Program-made: the position numbers and the translations under genes | Part shown: positions 1 through 10,634 of the stretch, piece by piece | Numbering within the stretch: the stretch's first letter is position 1 | How the letters are laid out: each line of letters starts with the position of its first letter | Origin: Dermatemys mawii | Taxonomy: Eukaryota > Chordata > Testudines > Dermatemydidae | NCBI GenBank assembly: GCA_007922305.1 | Contig: ML677364.1 | Coordinates: 20,877,326 to 20,941,325 of the forward strand | Direction of reading: 5' to 3' | DNA length: 64,000 nt | The notes under the pieces: generated by a model | What the model was told of the DNA's origin: nothing | Seen by the model: the letters and a program-made list of their open reading frames with translations, nothing else | Database searches by the model: none

Positions 1-586
1 TCTAAATAGGTTAAACGCTGTTATAACGATAATTATGATCAGCTGTTCACCACATCTCCTGAAGGCAGGAAAAGAAGTAATCGGCTTTATCTGTGGCAAG
101 GGTGATTTAGGTTCGATAGTAGGAAAATCATACTACTAACTATACAGTTAAGGACTGAAATAGGTTACAAAGGGAGACTGTGGAATTCTCAGCATTGCAG
201 GTTTTTAATAATAGGGTAGACAAAACAACTGTCAGGGATGGGCTAGGTATAGTTGATTGTGCCTCAGTATTGGTAGATGGACTAGATGGCCTCTTGAAGT
301 CCCCTCCAGATCTACATTTTCACGTTTTGAGGCTATTATGGAAATATGCAAAAAAAAATTCGAAAATTTTCTAGTGTGTGGTGATAAAACAAAAAACAAA
401 TTGGATTGTAACAAAAATACAATACTCAATTAAAAATAAAACCATAAATCAATCCTAATACAAACATTCAGAATGTAGTTTTTCTAGACATTTTCTTTTT
501 CTAAAGGGAGAAGAAGCCTGCTCCCACTGAAATGCATCAAATGCAAAACGAAACATTCAGTCAGATCACCATCCTTCTAATTTTAC
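1..586. other. REV1 intron 4 (partial)
   Basis: AT-rich DNA downstream of the BRCT exon. I see no exon or recognisable repeat. The next REV1 exon must lie beyond the left edge. Confidence 0.7.
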
Positions 587-755
587 CTTTCTATGATCCA
601 TTCTGGCCGAACCACCTTTTCTCCTTTCAGTTCTTTTATTTTAGCATTTGGAAGATTTGTGGCAATGATGTGCGTTGTTTTGGATCTGGAATAGTACACA
701 TGGTATTGGCCACCATGCAACATCATTAACCTCCTTAATTCATCAGCTGAAGGAT
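587..755 (-). CDS. REV1: REV1 coding exon 4 (BRCT domain), partial gene
   Basis: This exon encodes about residues 65-120 of REV1, the deoxycytidyl transferase and scaffold of translesion DNA synthesis in the nucleus. The translation includes LMMLHGGQYHVYYSRSKTTH and ends RPEWIIE, which I recognise as the REV1 BRCT domain, the module that binds PCNA and DNA ends. The acceptor reads TTTTACAG before ATCCTTCAG and the donor is AG/GTAAAA. The exon is 169 nt and joins in frame to exon 3, with a GAT codon split 1+2. It ends in phase 2, so the next residue (normally serine) lies in an exon beyond the left edge. The last part of the BRCT domain, the polymerase core and the C-terminal Rev7/polymerase-binding domains are therefore outside the window. 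No frameshift or stop is seen. Identification is strong; boundaries are from splice consensus and phase. Confidence 0.95.
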
Positions 756-2184
756 CTGTAAAATTAACAAAAATCCAACTGTAGAAGTATTCCTGCATTT
801 TTTGTCACTGAAAACACTGATGGAATCCGGAAATTCAGAAATCTAAAACCATGGTTGATTAAAATGCAGAGCAACTTTTTTCTGAAAAACCAGTAATTTC
901 TTAGAAGACTTAAATCATTTCTTCAAAATACAAGTAAATAAACCCACAGAAGTTTAGGCAAATTGTCGTTTCTGGAAAGACTGTTTCAAAAACAAAGATG
1001 TCATGATCAGGTTCATTTACAAATGTTAAACAAGGCCCATTTTACATAAGCATCAACACACAACAAAATCAGATGAATTTCATCCACATCTTCTGATTGG
1101 TATTTTCTCACATGCAATTAATGAAATGCTGTATATGGCCTTGCTGGAAACCAGTTTATTCCTAGGAAGAAAAAAAATTACTTGCTTATAACTCTTTTTT
1201 TTGATATTATCGCAGGATTCCTACTTTTGAGATTCCACCTCAGGTGGAAAACTCTCTCAAGCTCTTAAGCTTTTGCCTCTCTGAAATATTAGTAGCTGAG
1301 AAAAATGTCTTTGATGACATGCACTGACCAACTGCCAATACATTAGCTCCAGTTAGAACCTGCCCCATCAATTCCTGAATTGTACAGAAAGCAAGGGATT
1401 CCCTACAAATTAAAAACCAATCATAAAAACATAACATTTCAGAAATTAAAAGTAAATTTTTTCATGTGTGTAAAACAACAATTATTCTTAAGGAACAGTC
1501 AAAGATATAAAGCTACTACCTCAAAAAAATTTAAAAACCCAAACTGAAGTTTCTGAGTTGTAAGGGGGAGAGGAAGTCTATCTGAAAATATCTTAAAAGA
1601 AGAAGAATTATAGGTAAATTTTCCAATCTTTAAATCAGTGGTTATCAACCCAAGGGGTATATCAACTCATCCAGATATTTGCCTAGTTTTACAACAGGCT
1701 ACATAAAAAGCACTACCGAAGTTAGTACAAACTAAAATTTCACACAACTTGTTTCTACTGCTCTATTGCAGTAGACTCGTTTCTACTGCTTCTACTGAAA
1801 TGAAAGTACAATATTTATATTCCAGTTGATTTATTTTATAACTGTACGGTAAAAATGAGAAAGTAAGCAATTTTTCAGTAATAGTGTGCTGTGACACTTT
1901 TAGATTTTTATGTCTGATTTTGTAAGCAAGCAGGTTTTAATAGAGGTGTAACTTAGGGGCACGCAAGAAAAATCAAACTTCTGAAAAGGATACAGTTGTC
2001 TGGAAAAGTTGAGAGTTACTGTTTTAAAGAAAACACACACAAATTTTTTTCAACAAATTGGCCCTGTCTACGCTAAAAATTGAACCAGTGAGAGCGTACT
2101 AAGTACCAATGGTAAAGCATGGCCATGTCAGCTGTGTTACTTTGGGTTTCAGTTTTGCCTTGTGCACACACTAGTGCTGAGGTA
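756..2184. other. REV1 intron 3, left part
   Basis: AT-rich intron with no feature I can support. The remaining part of the same intron (3183-3798) likewise shows only AT-rich DNA. Confidence 0.7.
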
Positions 2185-3182
2185 GGACCGAATATTCCTG
2201 GACCATCCCTGACAAATATTTGTTTAATCTATTTTTAAAAGCCTCCAATGACAGGAATTCCACAAGGTCCCTTGTAACCTGTTCCATTCCTTAACTATTC
2301 TTACAGTTAGAAAGTATTTCCTAATATCTAACCTTGCTGTAGCTTAAGCCGATTACCTCTTCCTATCTTCAGTGGACATGGAGAACTGATCACAATTATC
2401 TTTATAGCGGCCTTTAACATATTTGAAGACTTACCGAATTCCCCCTCAGTCTTCTTTTCTCAAGACTAAATATGCCCTACTTTTTTAACCCTTCTTCATA
2501 GGCTAGGGGTGGGAAAACTATGGCCGGGGGGCCACATTCGGCCCATCAGATGTTTTAATCCGGCCCACGAGCTCCTGCTGGCAAACAGGGTCCAGGGTTT
2601 GCCCCACTCTGCGCGTGCCGTGGCTCCGCATGGCTTCCGGAAGCAGAGGCATGTCCCTGCTCTGGCAACCACACGTAGGAGCGGTCAGGGAGCTCTGCAT
2701 GTTGCCTCTGACCCAAGCGCCGCCTCTGCATTTCCCATTGGCTGGGTTAGGGCTAGGGCAAGTGCAGCCTGGAGCCTATACTCCAACCCCATCCTGTACC
2801 CAATACCCAGCCCTGATCCCCCTCCCACCCTCTGAACCCCTTGGTTCCAACCCAGAGCACCCTTCTGCACCCTCAAACCCTCATCCCCAGCCCTCACTCT
2901 TCCCACACACTCCAACCCACTGCCCTAGCCCGGAGCCCGCTCCCACATCCTGAATTCCTCATTTCTGACCCCACCTCAGAACCTGCACCCCCAGCTGGAG
3001 CCCTCGTGCCTTCCCACATCCCAACACTCAATTTTGTGAGCATCCATAGCCCGCCATAAAATTTCCATACCTAAATGTGGCCCTTGGGCCAAAAACTTTG
3101 CCCACCCCTGACACAGACCCTGTTTCTAAACCGTTTATCATTTTTCTTGCTCTCTTCTGGACGCTCTCCAATTGGTCCACAT
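2185..3182 (-). repeat. CR1 LINE 3' fragment, split by a hAT element
   Basis: About 2185-2503 and 3111-3182 together read as antisense CR1 sequence (for example CTCAGTCTTCTTTTCTCAAG, and later TTTCTAAACCGTTTATCATT), as found in birds and turtles. The two halves are contiguous in CR1 and are separated by the insertion at 2504-3110. The insertion is therefore younger than the CR1 copy. It lies in REV1 intron 3. Confidence 0.8.
2504..3110. mobile_element. Nonautonomous hAT element inside CR1
   Basis: The ends are TAGGGGTGGGAAAAC and, inverted, CAGGGGTGGGCAAAG. The flanking octamers TCATAGGC and ACACAGAC match at 5 of 8, a decayed target-site duplication. The interior is a GC-rich, C-rich filler with no transposase. 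The same family occurs at 51218-52139 and, truncated, near 41128-41350. Confidence 0.8.
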
Positions 3183-3798
3183 ATTGGTTAATGACAATGT
3201 TCAATGGCTATACATATAATTAAACTGTGAAAAAAATGCTTACATTCGGAATTGAAAAATTAAAACAGATGCCAGTATGGAATGTTTCAGTACCAATTCT
3301 GATTTGATGTCTGATGGATATCAATTTAAAGCATCTTTCTTTCTTAAGTAGACAAAATTATTAGCCCTAAGAAACTAATCAAGTTTCAGTTTTTTAAATT
3401 AAGCTCTCTGACTTGAGTGAAAAGACCCATCCAACTTAATATTTCATTGGGAGTGTTCTGGTAACTCAAACTGTAAGACTAAATTTTGCCAAGGTTAGGA
3501 AAAAACTCCAGTTGGAGAACCAACCTTGTAAAATTTCAAGTGGAACAATATTTTTGTCACATTATGACTAGTTGAAGAAAATGATTTCATACAGAAAGCC
3601 ACCTGAGCCTTAACCATAATGTTCCAATGAACATTTTACAATAATAATTAAATTTTATTTATACTGCTGCAGATTCTTATTCCGCTATACATATTTAAGA
3701 CCTGATTCTCATGCTCCTTTATACCTCAGCAGCAGTGTAGAGAGGCATTAGTATAAATGAGGATCACTTAATGTTTAGGAGAAAAACGAAAGCCTCAC

Positions 3799-3934
3799 CT
3801 GTAAAGCCATTTACATAGATGGCAACTCCACTAAAGATATCGGATGATGAAGTTCCATCCTTCTGATGCTGTATAGCTGCATCTGACTGGAACTGATCCT
3901 CCAGTTTCTGGACCTTTGCAGACATGTATCCTCC
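3799..3934 (-). CDS. REV1: REV1 coding exon 3
   Basis: The exon encodes REV1 residues 20-64: GGYMSAKVQKLEDQF near its start, then a short acidic and serine-rich linker, then GVAIYVNGFT, the first strand of the BRCT fold. The acceptor is TTCTAG/GGAGGATAC and the donor ACAG/GTGAGG. The length of 136 nt gives 45 codons plus one base, which completes a GAT codon with exon 4. Phase 0 at the 5' side matches exon 2, which ends exactly after a TGG codon. The exon is too short and lacks an in-frame start for ordinary ORF detection, and was found by reading the reverse strand. Compared with my recollection of the mammalian protein, the linker has two extra residues (HQ in AAIQHQKDG). No defect is visible. 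Confidence 0.93.
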
Positions 3935-4519
3935 CTAGAATTTAAACAAGAGAAATTTAAACATGAACCAAAGCAATGACTATTTTCATTTTCTGATGTC
4001 TAGTTACAAAACAGTTTCAACAAAACTGAAAACTCAATCAATCAGATATTCCCTCCAGAAAATAGTTGGCATAAATTTGGTTTTCCCTCCTGAAACTCAT
4101 TTTAGATTAACTGCAAAATTCATGTGCGGTTTCTCCAAACCATGAGTAATACATTTAATCCAAACTCCTGCTGATTAAACAGTTGCACAATGCTAGCAAC
4201 ATGGCAAGGCTCTTCATTTACTCACCCGGGTGGCAGGTGTTAGAATCCCACACAGAATGACTTAGGTTTGCAGACCTGCTGTGAAGGTGTGGCTTGTAAC
4301 CTCTACTCTGGCTGTAAAGGACATGGGAGTGGCTCTCTACAGGAGAATCATCTAGTTCAGAGGAAATTCTGAAGAAACCCTAGAGAAAGTCAAGCTCAGG
4401 GAGGAAGCTTAGGTGGAGGGGGGGTTATGTTTTCTTATTGTTTGAGTAATAAAGTCAAATGAAAATAAAGCCACAGAGGATGCGTTTGGATGGTAATTCA
4501 CGATCTATATGCTCTAAGG

Positions 4520-4645
4520 AGAGGGTAGAGACTCAAATCCATTAACCTTCAGAGATTCGAGGGCTAGAAGGAGTCATTGTGATCATCTAGTCTGACCTTC
4601 TGTATATACAGGCCACAGAATTTTCCTGAAATAATTCATGAATTC
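4520..4645. repeat. CR1-like LINE/SINE end fragment
   Basis: The text GTGATCATCTAGTCTGACCT followed by CAGGCCACAGAATTTTCCTG is typical of a CR1-related 3' end common in turtles. It is a short piece in REV1 intron 2. Confidence 0.55.
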
Positions 4646-5253
4646 TTTCTTCCTACATGTACATGACACATGGTGGTGTGGTATACACTTAACGGAGACA
4701 CCTAATTTAGATATCACATGTCCAACTGTAAAGGATTTAGATGAAGAGGAAATATGTAACTTCAAATCTCTCAAAAATGGACCTATCGTACAATCTCCCC
4801 AAAGGCAAAAAAGCTCCTATTCCTACTCTACAGGGCTAAAAGATATTGAACAGCCCAACTTTGGTGTAAGATCAATCTATTATTTTTTACAAGGGGAGGG
4901 GGGAGAGAAAAGAGCGGACAAAACATTAATTCTTTCAGTAGGTTGTTCTTTAGTTTTTAAACTGGAGGCTGTTGAAAGTTGCTCCAGAGTTTGGAATGTT
5001 ACAGTAAGACCCGATGAACATGGACTAGTAAATAAGTACAATTTATTGGTTGGATCTGCTGAACAGCTCTGAAAGTCCGGACATTTTTTGGAATGATTTT
5101 TAATCTGACACACACGCTCTTTCAAGTGAAGCAAATACATGTGTGTGTGTTTGGAGGCCTTTTAAACATTAATTAAAAAAAAAATCAAAAAAGTATCAAC
5201 AACATTGCATTCATTTACCCTTTCAATGAAAAGTCTTTTGGTTTTAAACATAC

Positions 5254-5320
5254 CCATATCCCCCAGCCATCGTCATTACTGGCTCGTTTCCTCCATCCAC
5301 CCCGCCTCATAGTGAAGTTT
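5254..5320 (-). CDS. REV1: REV1 exon 2 with start codon
   Basis: The start codon is at 5308-5310 on the minus strand, after 10 nt of 5' UTR and an acceptor reading TAAGCAG/AAACTTCACT. The coding part is 57 nt (5254-5310), 19 codons: MRRGGWRKRASNDDGWGIW, the conserved basic REV1 N-terminus. The donor is TGG/GTATGT in phase 0, matching exon 3. A purine at -3 of the ATG fits a good initiation context. This layout, a noncoding first exon with the ATG early in exon 2, is the normal vertebrate REV1 arrangement. The upstream exon is therefore expected in the CpG island about 17 kb away on the right. Confidence 0.93.
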
Positions 5321-6688
5321 CTGCTTAGGAAACAAAAAACAAAGGGTTGGTTGGTTTGATTTTTAGTAGGATCTCCAATTCCACTTTGCTGATTGCATAC
5401 AAACAGATTGTCTTTTTTCAGTAACATACTCATGAATGTAATCAGACGCTAAAATAAATGTAGAAGTTGCAAACTGCATCCTCAAAAAAGTGAAATGTAA
5501 AACAACCCTTTATTTAGGAGCTGTGAGATGCTTACAAAAATTAGTCCTCAGGGTGCCTCCTACGTCCTTCACTAAATACAGTATTTTCTTCTTGCTACTA
5601 CAACACAACGTTACAGTGTTCCATATCTACAATAATTTACTAGACTTTTATTGTCCAATATACCCCTTATATAGCGAAGTACTTATTAGCTGTTTAAACA
5701 GGATTGTACTATCCATGCACAATATTGCCAGTCAGTGGTATAAATTTTTCGTATTTGTTACCTAGTGCATCTTGGGATGCAGGTTCAATTTTCCTGGTAT
5801 CAGTTAATTACAGTAGTGGATTTACATCTAATCTCAAAGGCTGCTGATGCTTCTATATAAAAACAAAAAAGAAGTCACTTTTTGCTCAATGGAGTGCCTC
5901 TTGGTTAAAATGACAATTAATTTACCCCCAAGTTTGTTCAGAAGACTCTATTTACAAGCTAAGACCAAGATCTCCCTATCTGTGGACAGCTTAATACTGG
6001 CATTTGAGCTATGCATAGCAATATTTCAATGGTAGACCTTCAACAGGGTGAGACAGAAATAGTGGTGAAGAGAGGGAATGTATTGGATGGACTAAGCCTC
6101 CTAAAAACACTGCATCCAAATAATCCACATTCACTAAAGCACTGATATTGATTCTGAAATATTGATTACTGGTGTGGTATGATTGCCAGGTCACTACCTA
6201 GAATATCACATCTCAGAGATTCACTCAACCCGTAAAGTGACTTTGCCTCTTAGGGAATAGGCCCTTATCCCTGGAGAGGTTAAACAGAACCAGTTTTTGG
6301 CTCCAAACATATATATATGGTGCAGTCTAGCAGAGATATTTTAAGTTACACTGGTCACCTGGTTCTTGAGAACATAAGAGAGTTTTCTATTGGATTGTGT
6401 GCCCTTTAGTGGCCTGCACAGTGAATGCCAGACCTCTAAAAGGCCTAACTGTAACCAGCCCCTTTCTGAAAAAACTCCAATACCCCTGAAGTAGTAAAAA
6501 GCTGCAAGCAATCTTGTGTTCAGATACACTAGTGGTCGGTATTTTAGGTAGGTTCCTTTTGTACATAATGTTCTTATAGATCAGTAAAGTGGAGACTAAT
6601 CTTTTTGACATGGTCTCATAAAACAAGGGCTCTATTTCATGAGCTAATCCTTTAAACAACTTTTCTGAAGTCTTGTAGCACACTGGAC
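5321..6688. other. REV1 intron 1, segment next to exon 2
   Basis: No recognisable repeat or exon; short open frames are chance. The unlabelled stretches 7000-8284 and 8581-9085 in the same intron are similar. Confidence 0.6.
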
Positions 6689-6999
6689 CAGGGTAGACAA
6701 CCTGCAGCACACATGCTGAAGGCAGCACATGAGCTGATTTTCAGTGGCACTCACACTGCCCAGGTCTTGACCCACCCGTCTGGGGGGCTCTGCATTTTAA
6801 TTTTAAATGAAGCCTCTTAAACATTTTAAAAACCTTATTTACTTTACATGCAACAATAGTTTAGTTATATATTACAGACTAACGGAAAAAGATCTTCTAA
6901 AAATGTTAAAATGTATTACTGGCACGCAAAACCGTAAATTAAAGTGAATAAATGAAGACTCGGCACACCACTTCTGAAAGGCTGCCGACTTCTGCCCTG
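6689..6999 (-). mobile_element. Nonautonomous hAT element (GGTCGGCAAC family, reverse copy)
   Basis: The ends read CAGGGTAGACAACC and, inverted, CAGGGCAGAAGTCGGC. The interior is a reverse-complement match to the element at 49329-49639, sharing the block around CTGGGCAGTGTGAATGCC. It is AT-rich and noncoding, in REV1 intron 1. No clear target-site duplication remains. Confidence 0.75.
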
Positions 7000-8284
7000 G
7001 ACTTTTGACTCAACAGATGGGAAGGTAATCTCCTTCCAAAAACCAGCAGATCAGAGTACTACTACAATCAGGAGCAATCAAAATCAGACTTATTTTGTCT
7101 ACTTTTAGTTTCATCAGGACAAGTGATGAGAAAGACAGGTATACATTAGGTGAACTCAAGAGATGGAGAACATGATGTCTGTCACACAGAAGCCCTCCTT
7201 TTAATGGCAATTCCAGAAGAGTGGAAGCTTGGCATTAACTTATTGCTGTAGATCTGCAAGCATTGAGATAAGTTGTTATCAGAAAACTTCAGATACATTT
7301 CCAATTTCCCTGGCAGATGGGACTCAGCCACTTCACTTGAAGTCTGAACGCAGGCTAAGCAAGTGGTATTTCAATGATTATCAGATATGTTCTGCTCAGC
7401 TTATCAGGATGAGGGCTTCTTTGCTAATGTTTCCCTGCTTGTTTATTTTACATCAGTGCTGTGTTAAAGAAGAAGAGCAATCTTCCCATTTGCAGCTCAA
7501 GGAGTTTGATGAGGAACCAAGATCTCTGGGATGAGAAAGAATCCCTATTCAGCCTTGCACTTCTAGTGATGACTGCTCAACCAAGAATCCAGCAAAGGCA
7601 CAAATCCCTTGGAGAAATTCATTGGGCTTCTTCCAGCAGTGCTGGACTGCTAGAGCTAAGGTAATCTTTCCCTACACAGAGAATCTAATGAATCAGAAAA
7701 CTAGATGAAGGAAGGGAGGTGTATGTTTACTAGTTCAAGGGATCAGAGCTATGAAAGATGACATGATGCTCATTACACAGAAGATCAGCTCAAATAGATG
7801 TGTATTTGACTTCCTAATCTGAGCTGCTACAAGAAATGCTTTATCAAGCTTCTCCTGGAAGAGGTGGGATGGGGTGGAGTGGGCTGGAGGGGAGAAGACT
7901 CTAGAACTTGAAGACTGATCATGGGTGGACATATTTCAGAGAGGGGGTTAAATTTCCTGAGATTTATAATAACCTCTTCTTCCAGACGCTCCACTGATCC
8001 CTGAATGGCCCACTGACCTTTCACAGACCAAATGCAAAGGCAGGACAGACTATACCACATCTTCCTTTGGTGAAAAGACACCACCACAACTACCATGAGC
8101 ACTAGAAAATGCTGCTACACAAACCACGAACAGAAACTAGAATTATGATGCTCAGCACTCCTCTGCTCACTCTCAAATACTTGTGTAAGCATGTGTTGTA
8201 TGTCCTGGTATGAACTAGCTCATGGAGAGGATAACGCTATACTTTCCCCCAACTAGTTATTCCTAACACTCAAAGAGAAAAGGT

Positions 8285-8580
8285 ATGTGCTGTAGATCTG
8301 AAGGTTGTGGGTTCAAACCCTCCTGATTATCCATTTGAGGGGAGAGAATTTATGCATACATTAGTGTGAGGACTATAAATGAGCAGGAAATAGTTCTACC
8401 ACCACATAGAACTCTGAAATTTCAAAAGTTCTCCCATTGTGCATCAAGATGAAACTGAGGCCTTAAGTTTTTCACAAAAGGCAAGACAGAGCTGCCTCAG
8501 TCCCAGAACAGTTATCAGTCTGGTGGTTATGGCACTTACCTGTAATGTGGGGAGATGAGACTCAGTTAGTTCCATGCTCA
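8285..8580. repeat. Possible tRNA-derived SINE remnants
   Basis: GGTTGTGGGTTCAAACCC near 8302-8319 resembles a Pol III B box, and TGGTGGTTATGGCACTTACC near 8521-8540 resembles the tRNA-like head of SINEs. Neither folds into a full tRNA by eye. A degenerate GC-rich direct repeat follows at about 8590-8770. Confidence 0.3.
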
Positions 8581-9093
8581 GCCTGATTTGAGGGTGGGGG
8601 CTGGGCTTCAGCTGTCCTAGGGCTCCTCTGGCCGGGGGAGTGGGGGGTAGTGCTCAGGACTTTGGCCAGCCCTCAGGGCTCCTCCAGCAAGGGGTGGGGT
8701 GGGGGCACACACTCAGGACTTCAGCGGGTCCAGGGTTCTTGCGACCAAGTGTGGGGGTGGACGGAAAGAGTAGAGCCAGCAGCTAGCCTCCCCAAATGGG
8801 GGCTCCACTCATTGCCCATGACTCTGACAGAGTTCAGCTTCTAGTTTTGTCAACTGTTAGCACCTCACTGGTGGCAGGCTGGAACTTACTAGCTCCTACG
8901 TGCTCTTTGGACCAGCATTCAAGAACCATGGTCCCCATGTTTCAGTTTCACTGAACTGGCATTTTCCAACTAAAAAGGAATCATTAGAAAATTCATGACT
9001 AGCTCCAGTAAGGACCCTGCAGTAACTGTTGGATTGATTTTATACTCCAATACAATGTATGCAGAAGTGAACTGGGTTAACTGTGTTAATATT

Positions 9094-10626
9094 AAAGCTG
9101 TCGATTTATCGCAGTTAATTCACATGATTAACTCAAAAAAATTAATTATGAATCAGCAGTTTTAATTGCACTGTTAAACACAATATCAACTGAAATTTAT
9201 TTCTATTTTTGGATGTTTTTCTACATTTAATATGCAACACAATACAATGTTCACTTTATATTACAAATATTTGCACTGTAAAAATGATAAAAAGAAATAA
9301 TATTTTTCAATTCACCTCATCCATAACACAATCTCTTTCTCATGAAGGTCCAGCTTACAAATGTAGATTTTTTTAATTACATAACTGCGCTCAAAAACAA
9401 AACAATGTAAAACTTTAGCGCCTACAAGTCCACTTAGTCCTATTTCTTCTTTAGCCAATCGCTTAATAAATGTAAAAGTTTGTTTACATTTATGGGAGAT
9501 AATGCTGCTGGCTTCTTATTTACAATGTCACCAGAAAGTGAGAACAGGCATTCACATGGCACTTTTGTAGCCAGCACTGATAAGTATTTATATGCCAGAT
9601 ATGCTAAACATTCATATGCCCCTTCATGGTTCGGCCACCATTCCAGAGAACATGCTGATGATGCTCATTAAAAAAAACGTTTTAATTAAAAGGCGACAGA
9701 GCTTCTTGGTGGAGATAGCATGTCTCCTGATGTTTTACCCAATTCTGCCATGTATTTCATATTACATATTACAACAGTCTCGAATGATAACCCAGCACCA
9801 ATGTGCGACTTCCAAAGATAGCTGCAGCACTCAGCCCAAGGTTTAAGAATCTGAAGTGTCTTCCAAAATCTGAGAGGGATGAGATGTGGAGCACGCTTTC
9901 AGAAGTCTTAAAAGAGCAAAACTGCAATACAGAAACTACAGAACCTGAACCATCAAAAAGGAAAATCAACCTTCTGCTGGTGGCATCTGACTCAGATGAT
10001 GAAAACGAACATGCATCGATCTGCACTGCTTTGGATCATTATCGAGCAGAACCCAGTATAAGCATGGACGCATGTCCTCTGGAATGGTGGCTGAAGATGA
10101 AGGGATACATGAATCTTTAGCGCATCTGGCACATAAATATCTTGCAACGCCGGCTACAACAGTGCCTTGCCAAAGTCTGTTCTCACTTTAAGATGACATT
10201 GTAAACAAGAAGCAGGCAGCATCATCTCCTGCAAATGTAAACAAACTTGTTTGTCTGAGTAACTGGCTGAACAAGTAAGACTGAGTGCATTTGTAGGGTC
10301 TAAAGTTTTACATTGTTTTGTTTCTGAATCCAGTATTTTTTTTGTACATAAATTCCACATTTGTAAGCTCAATTTGCATTACAGTTCTTCTATGAGGTGA
10401 ATTGAAAAATACTGTTTCTTTTGTTTTTTACTGCACAAATATTTGTAAGCAAAAATAAATCTGAAGTGAGCACTGTATACTTTGTATTCAGTTGTAATTG
10501 AAATCAATACATTTGAAAATGTAGAAAACATCCAAAAATATTTAAATAAATAGTATTCTATTGTTTAATCGCATGATCAATCATGATTTTTTTAATCACT
10601 TGCCAGCCCTACTCACTTGACAGCCC
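9094..10626 (+). mobile_element. Foldback-type hAT transposon with decayed transposase
   Basis: The element is bounded by identical 8-bp direct repeats TTAATATT at 9086-9093 and 10627-10634, the length expected for hAT. Its arms of roughly 450 bp are inverted copies of each other (9094 to about 9560 against about 10160 to 10626). The centre carries the 3' end of a hAT transposase gene. The left arm contains an antisense copy of the transposase tail, so the right end was apparently duplicated onto the left. A second terminus-like motif (CAGCCCTA) at 10603-10610 blurs the right boundary by about 16 bp. Confidence 0.75.
9803..10278 (+). pseudogene. hAT transposase C-terminal fragment, frameshifted
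   Basis: From 9803 the reading frame gives PRFKNLKCLPKSERDEMWST, an acidic linker, and then the ALDHYRAEPSISMDACPLEW block typical of ZBED-like hAT transposases. Near 10090-10105 the frame shifts. The new frame continues SLAHLAHKYLATPATTVPC, QSLFSL, a stop codon, and VNKLVCLSNWLNK before a final stop. This is the hAT C-terminal dimerisation region. The catalytic N-terminal half is missing. The element is dead and depends on others for movement. Confidence 0.8.
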
Positions 10627-10634
10627 TTAATATT

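Noticed and set aside
583..798. BRCT frame read as a complete 71-residue protein starting at 798
   Set aside because: Residues before DPSADEL are intron sequence: a clear acceptor lies at 756-757 and the phase joins to exon 3.
4638..5072. 144-codon open frame on the plus strand in REV1 intron 2
   Set aside because: It begins inside a CR1-like fragment, runs antisense to REV1 and has no recognisable domain or splice context.
8302..8319. tRNA gene suggested by a B-box-like string
   Set aside because: No matching A box at the right spacing and no cloverleaf; at most a SINE remnant.
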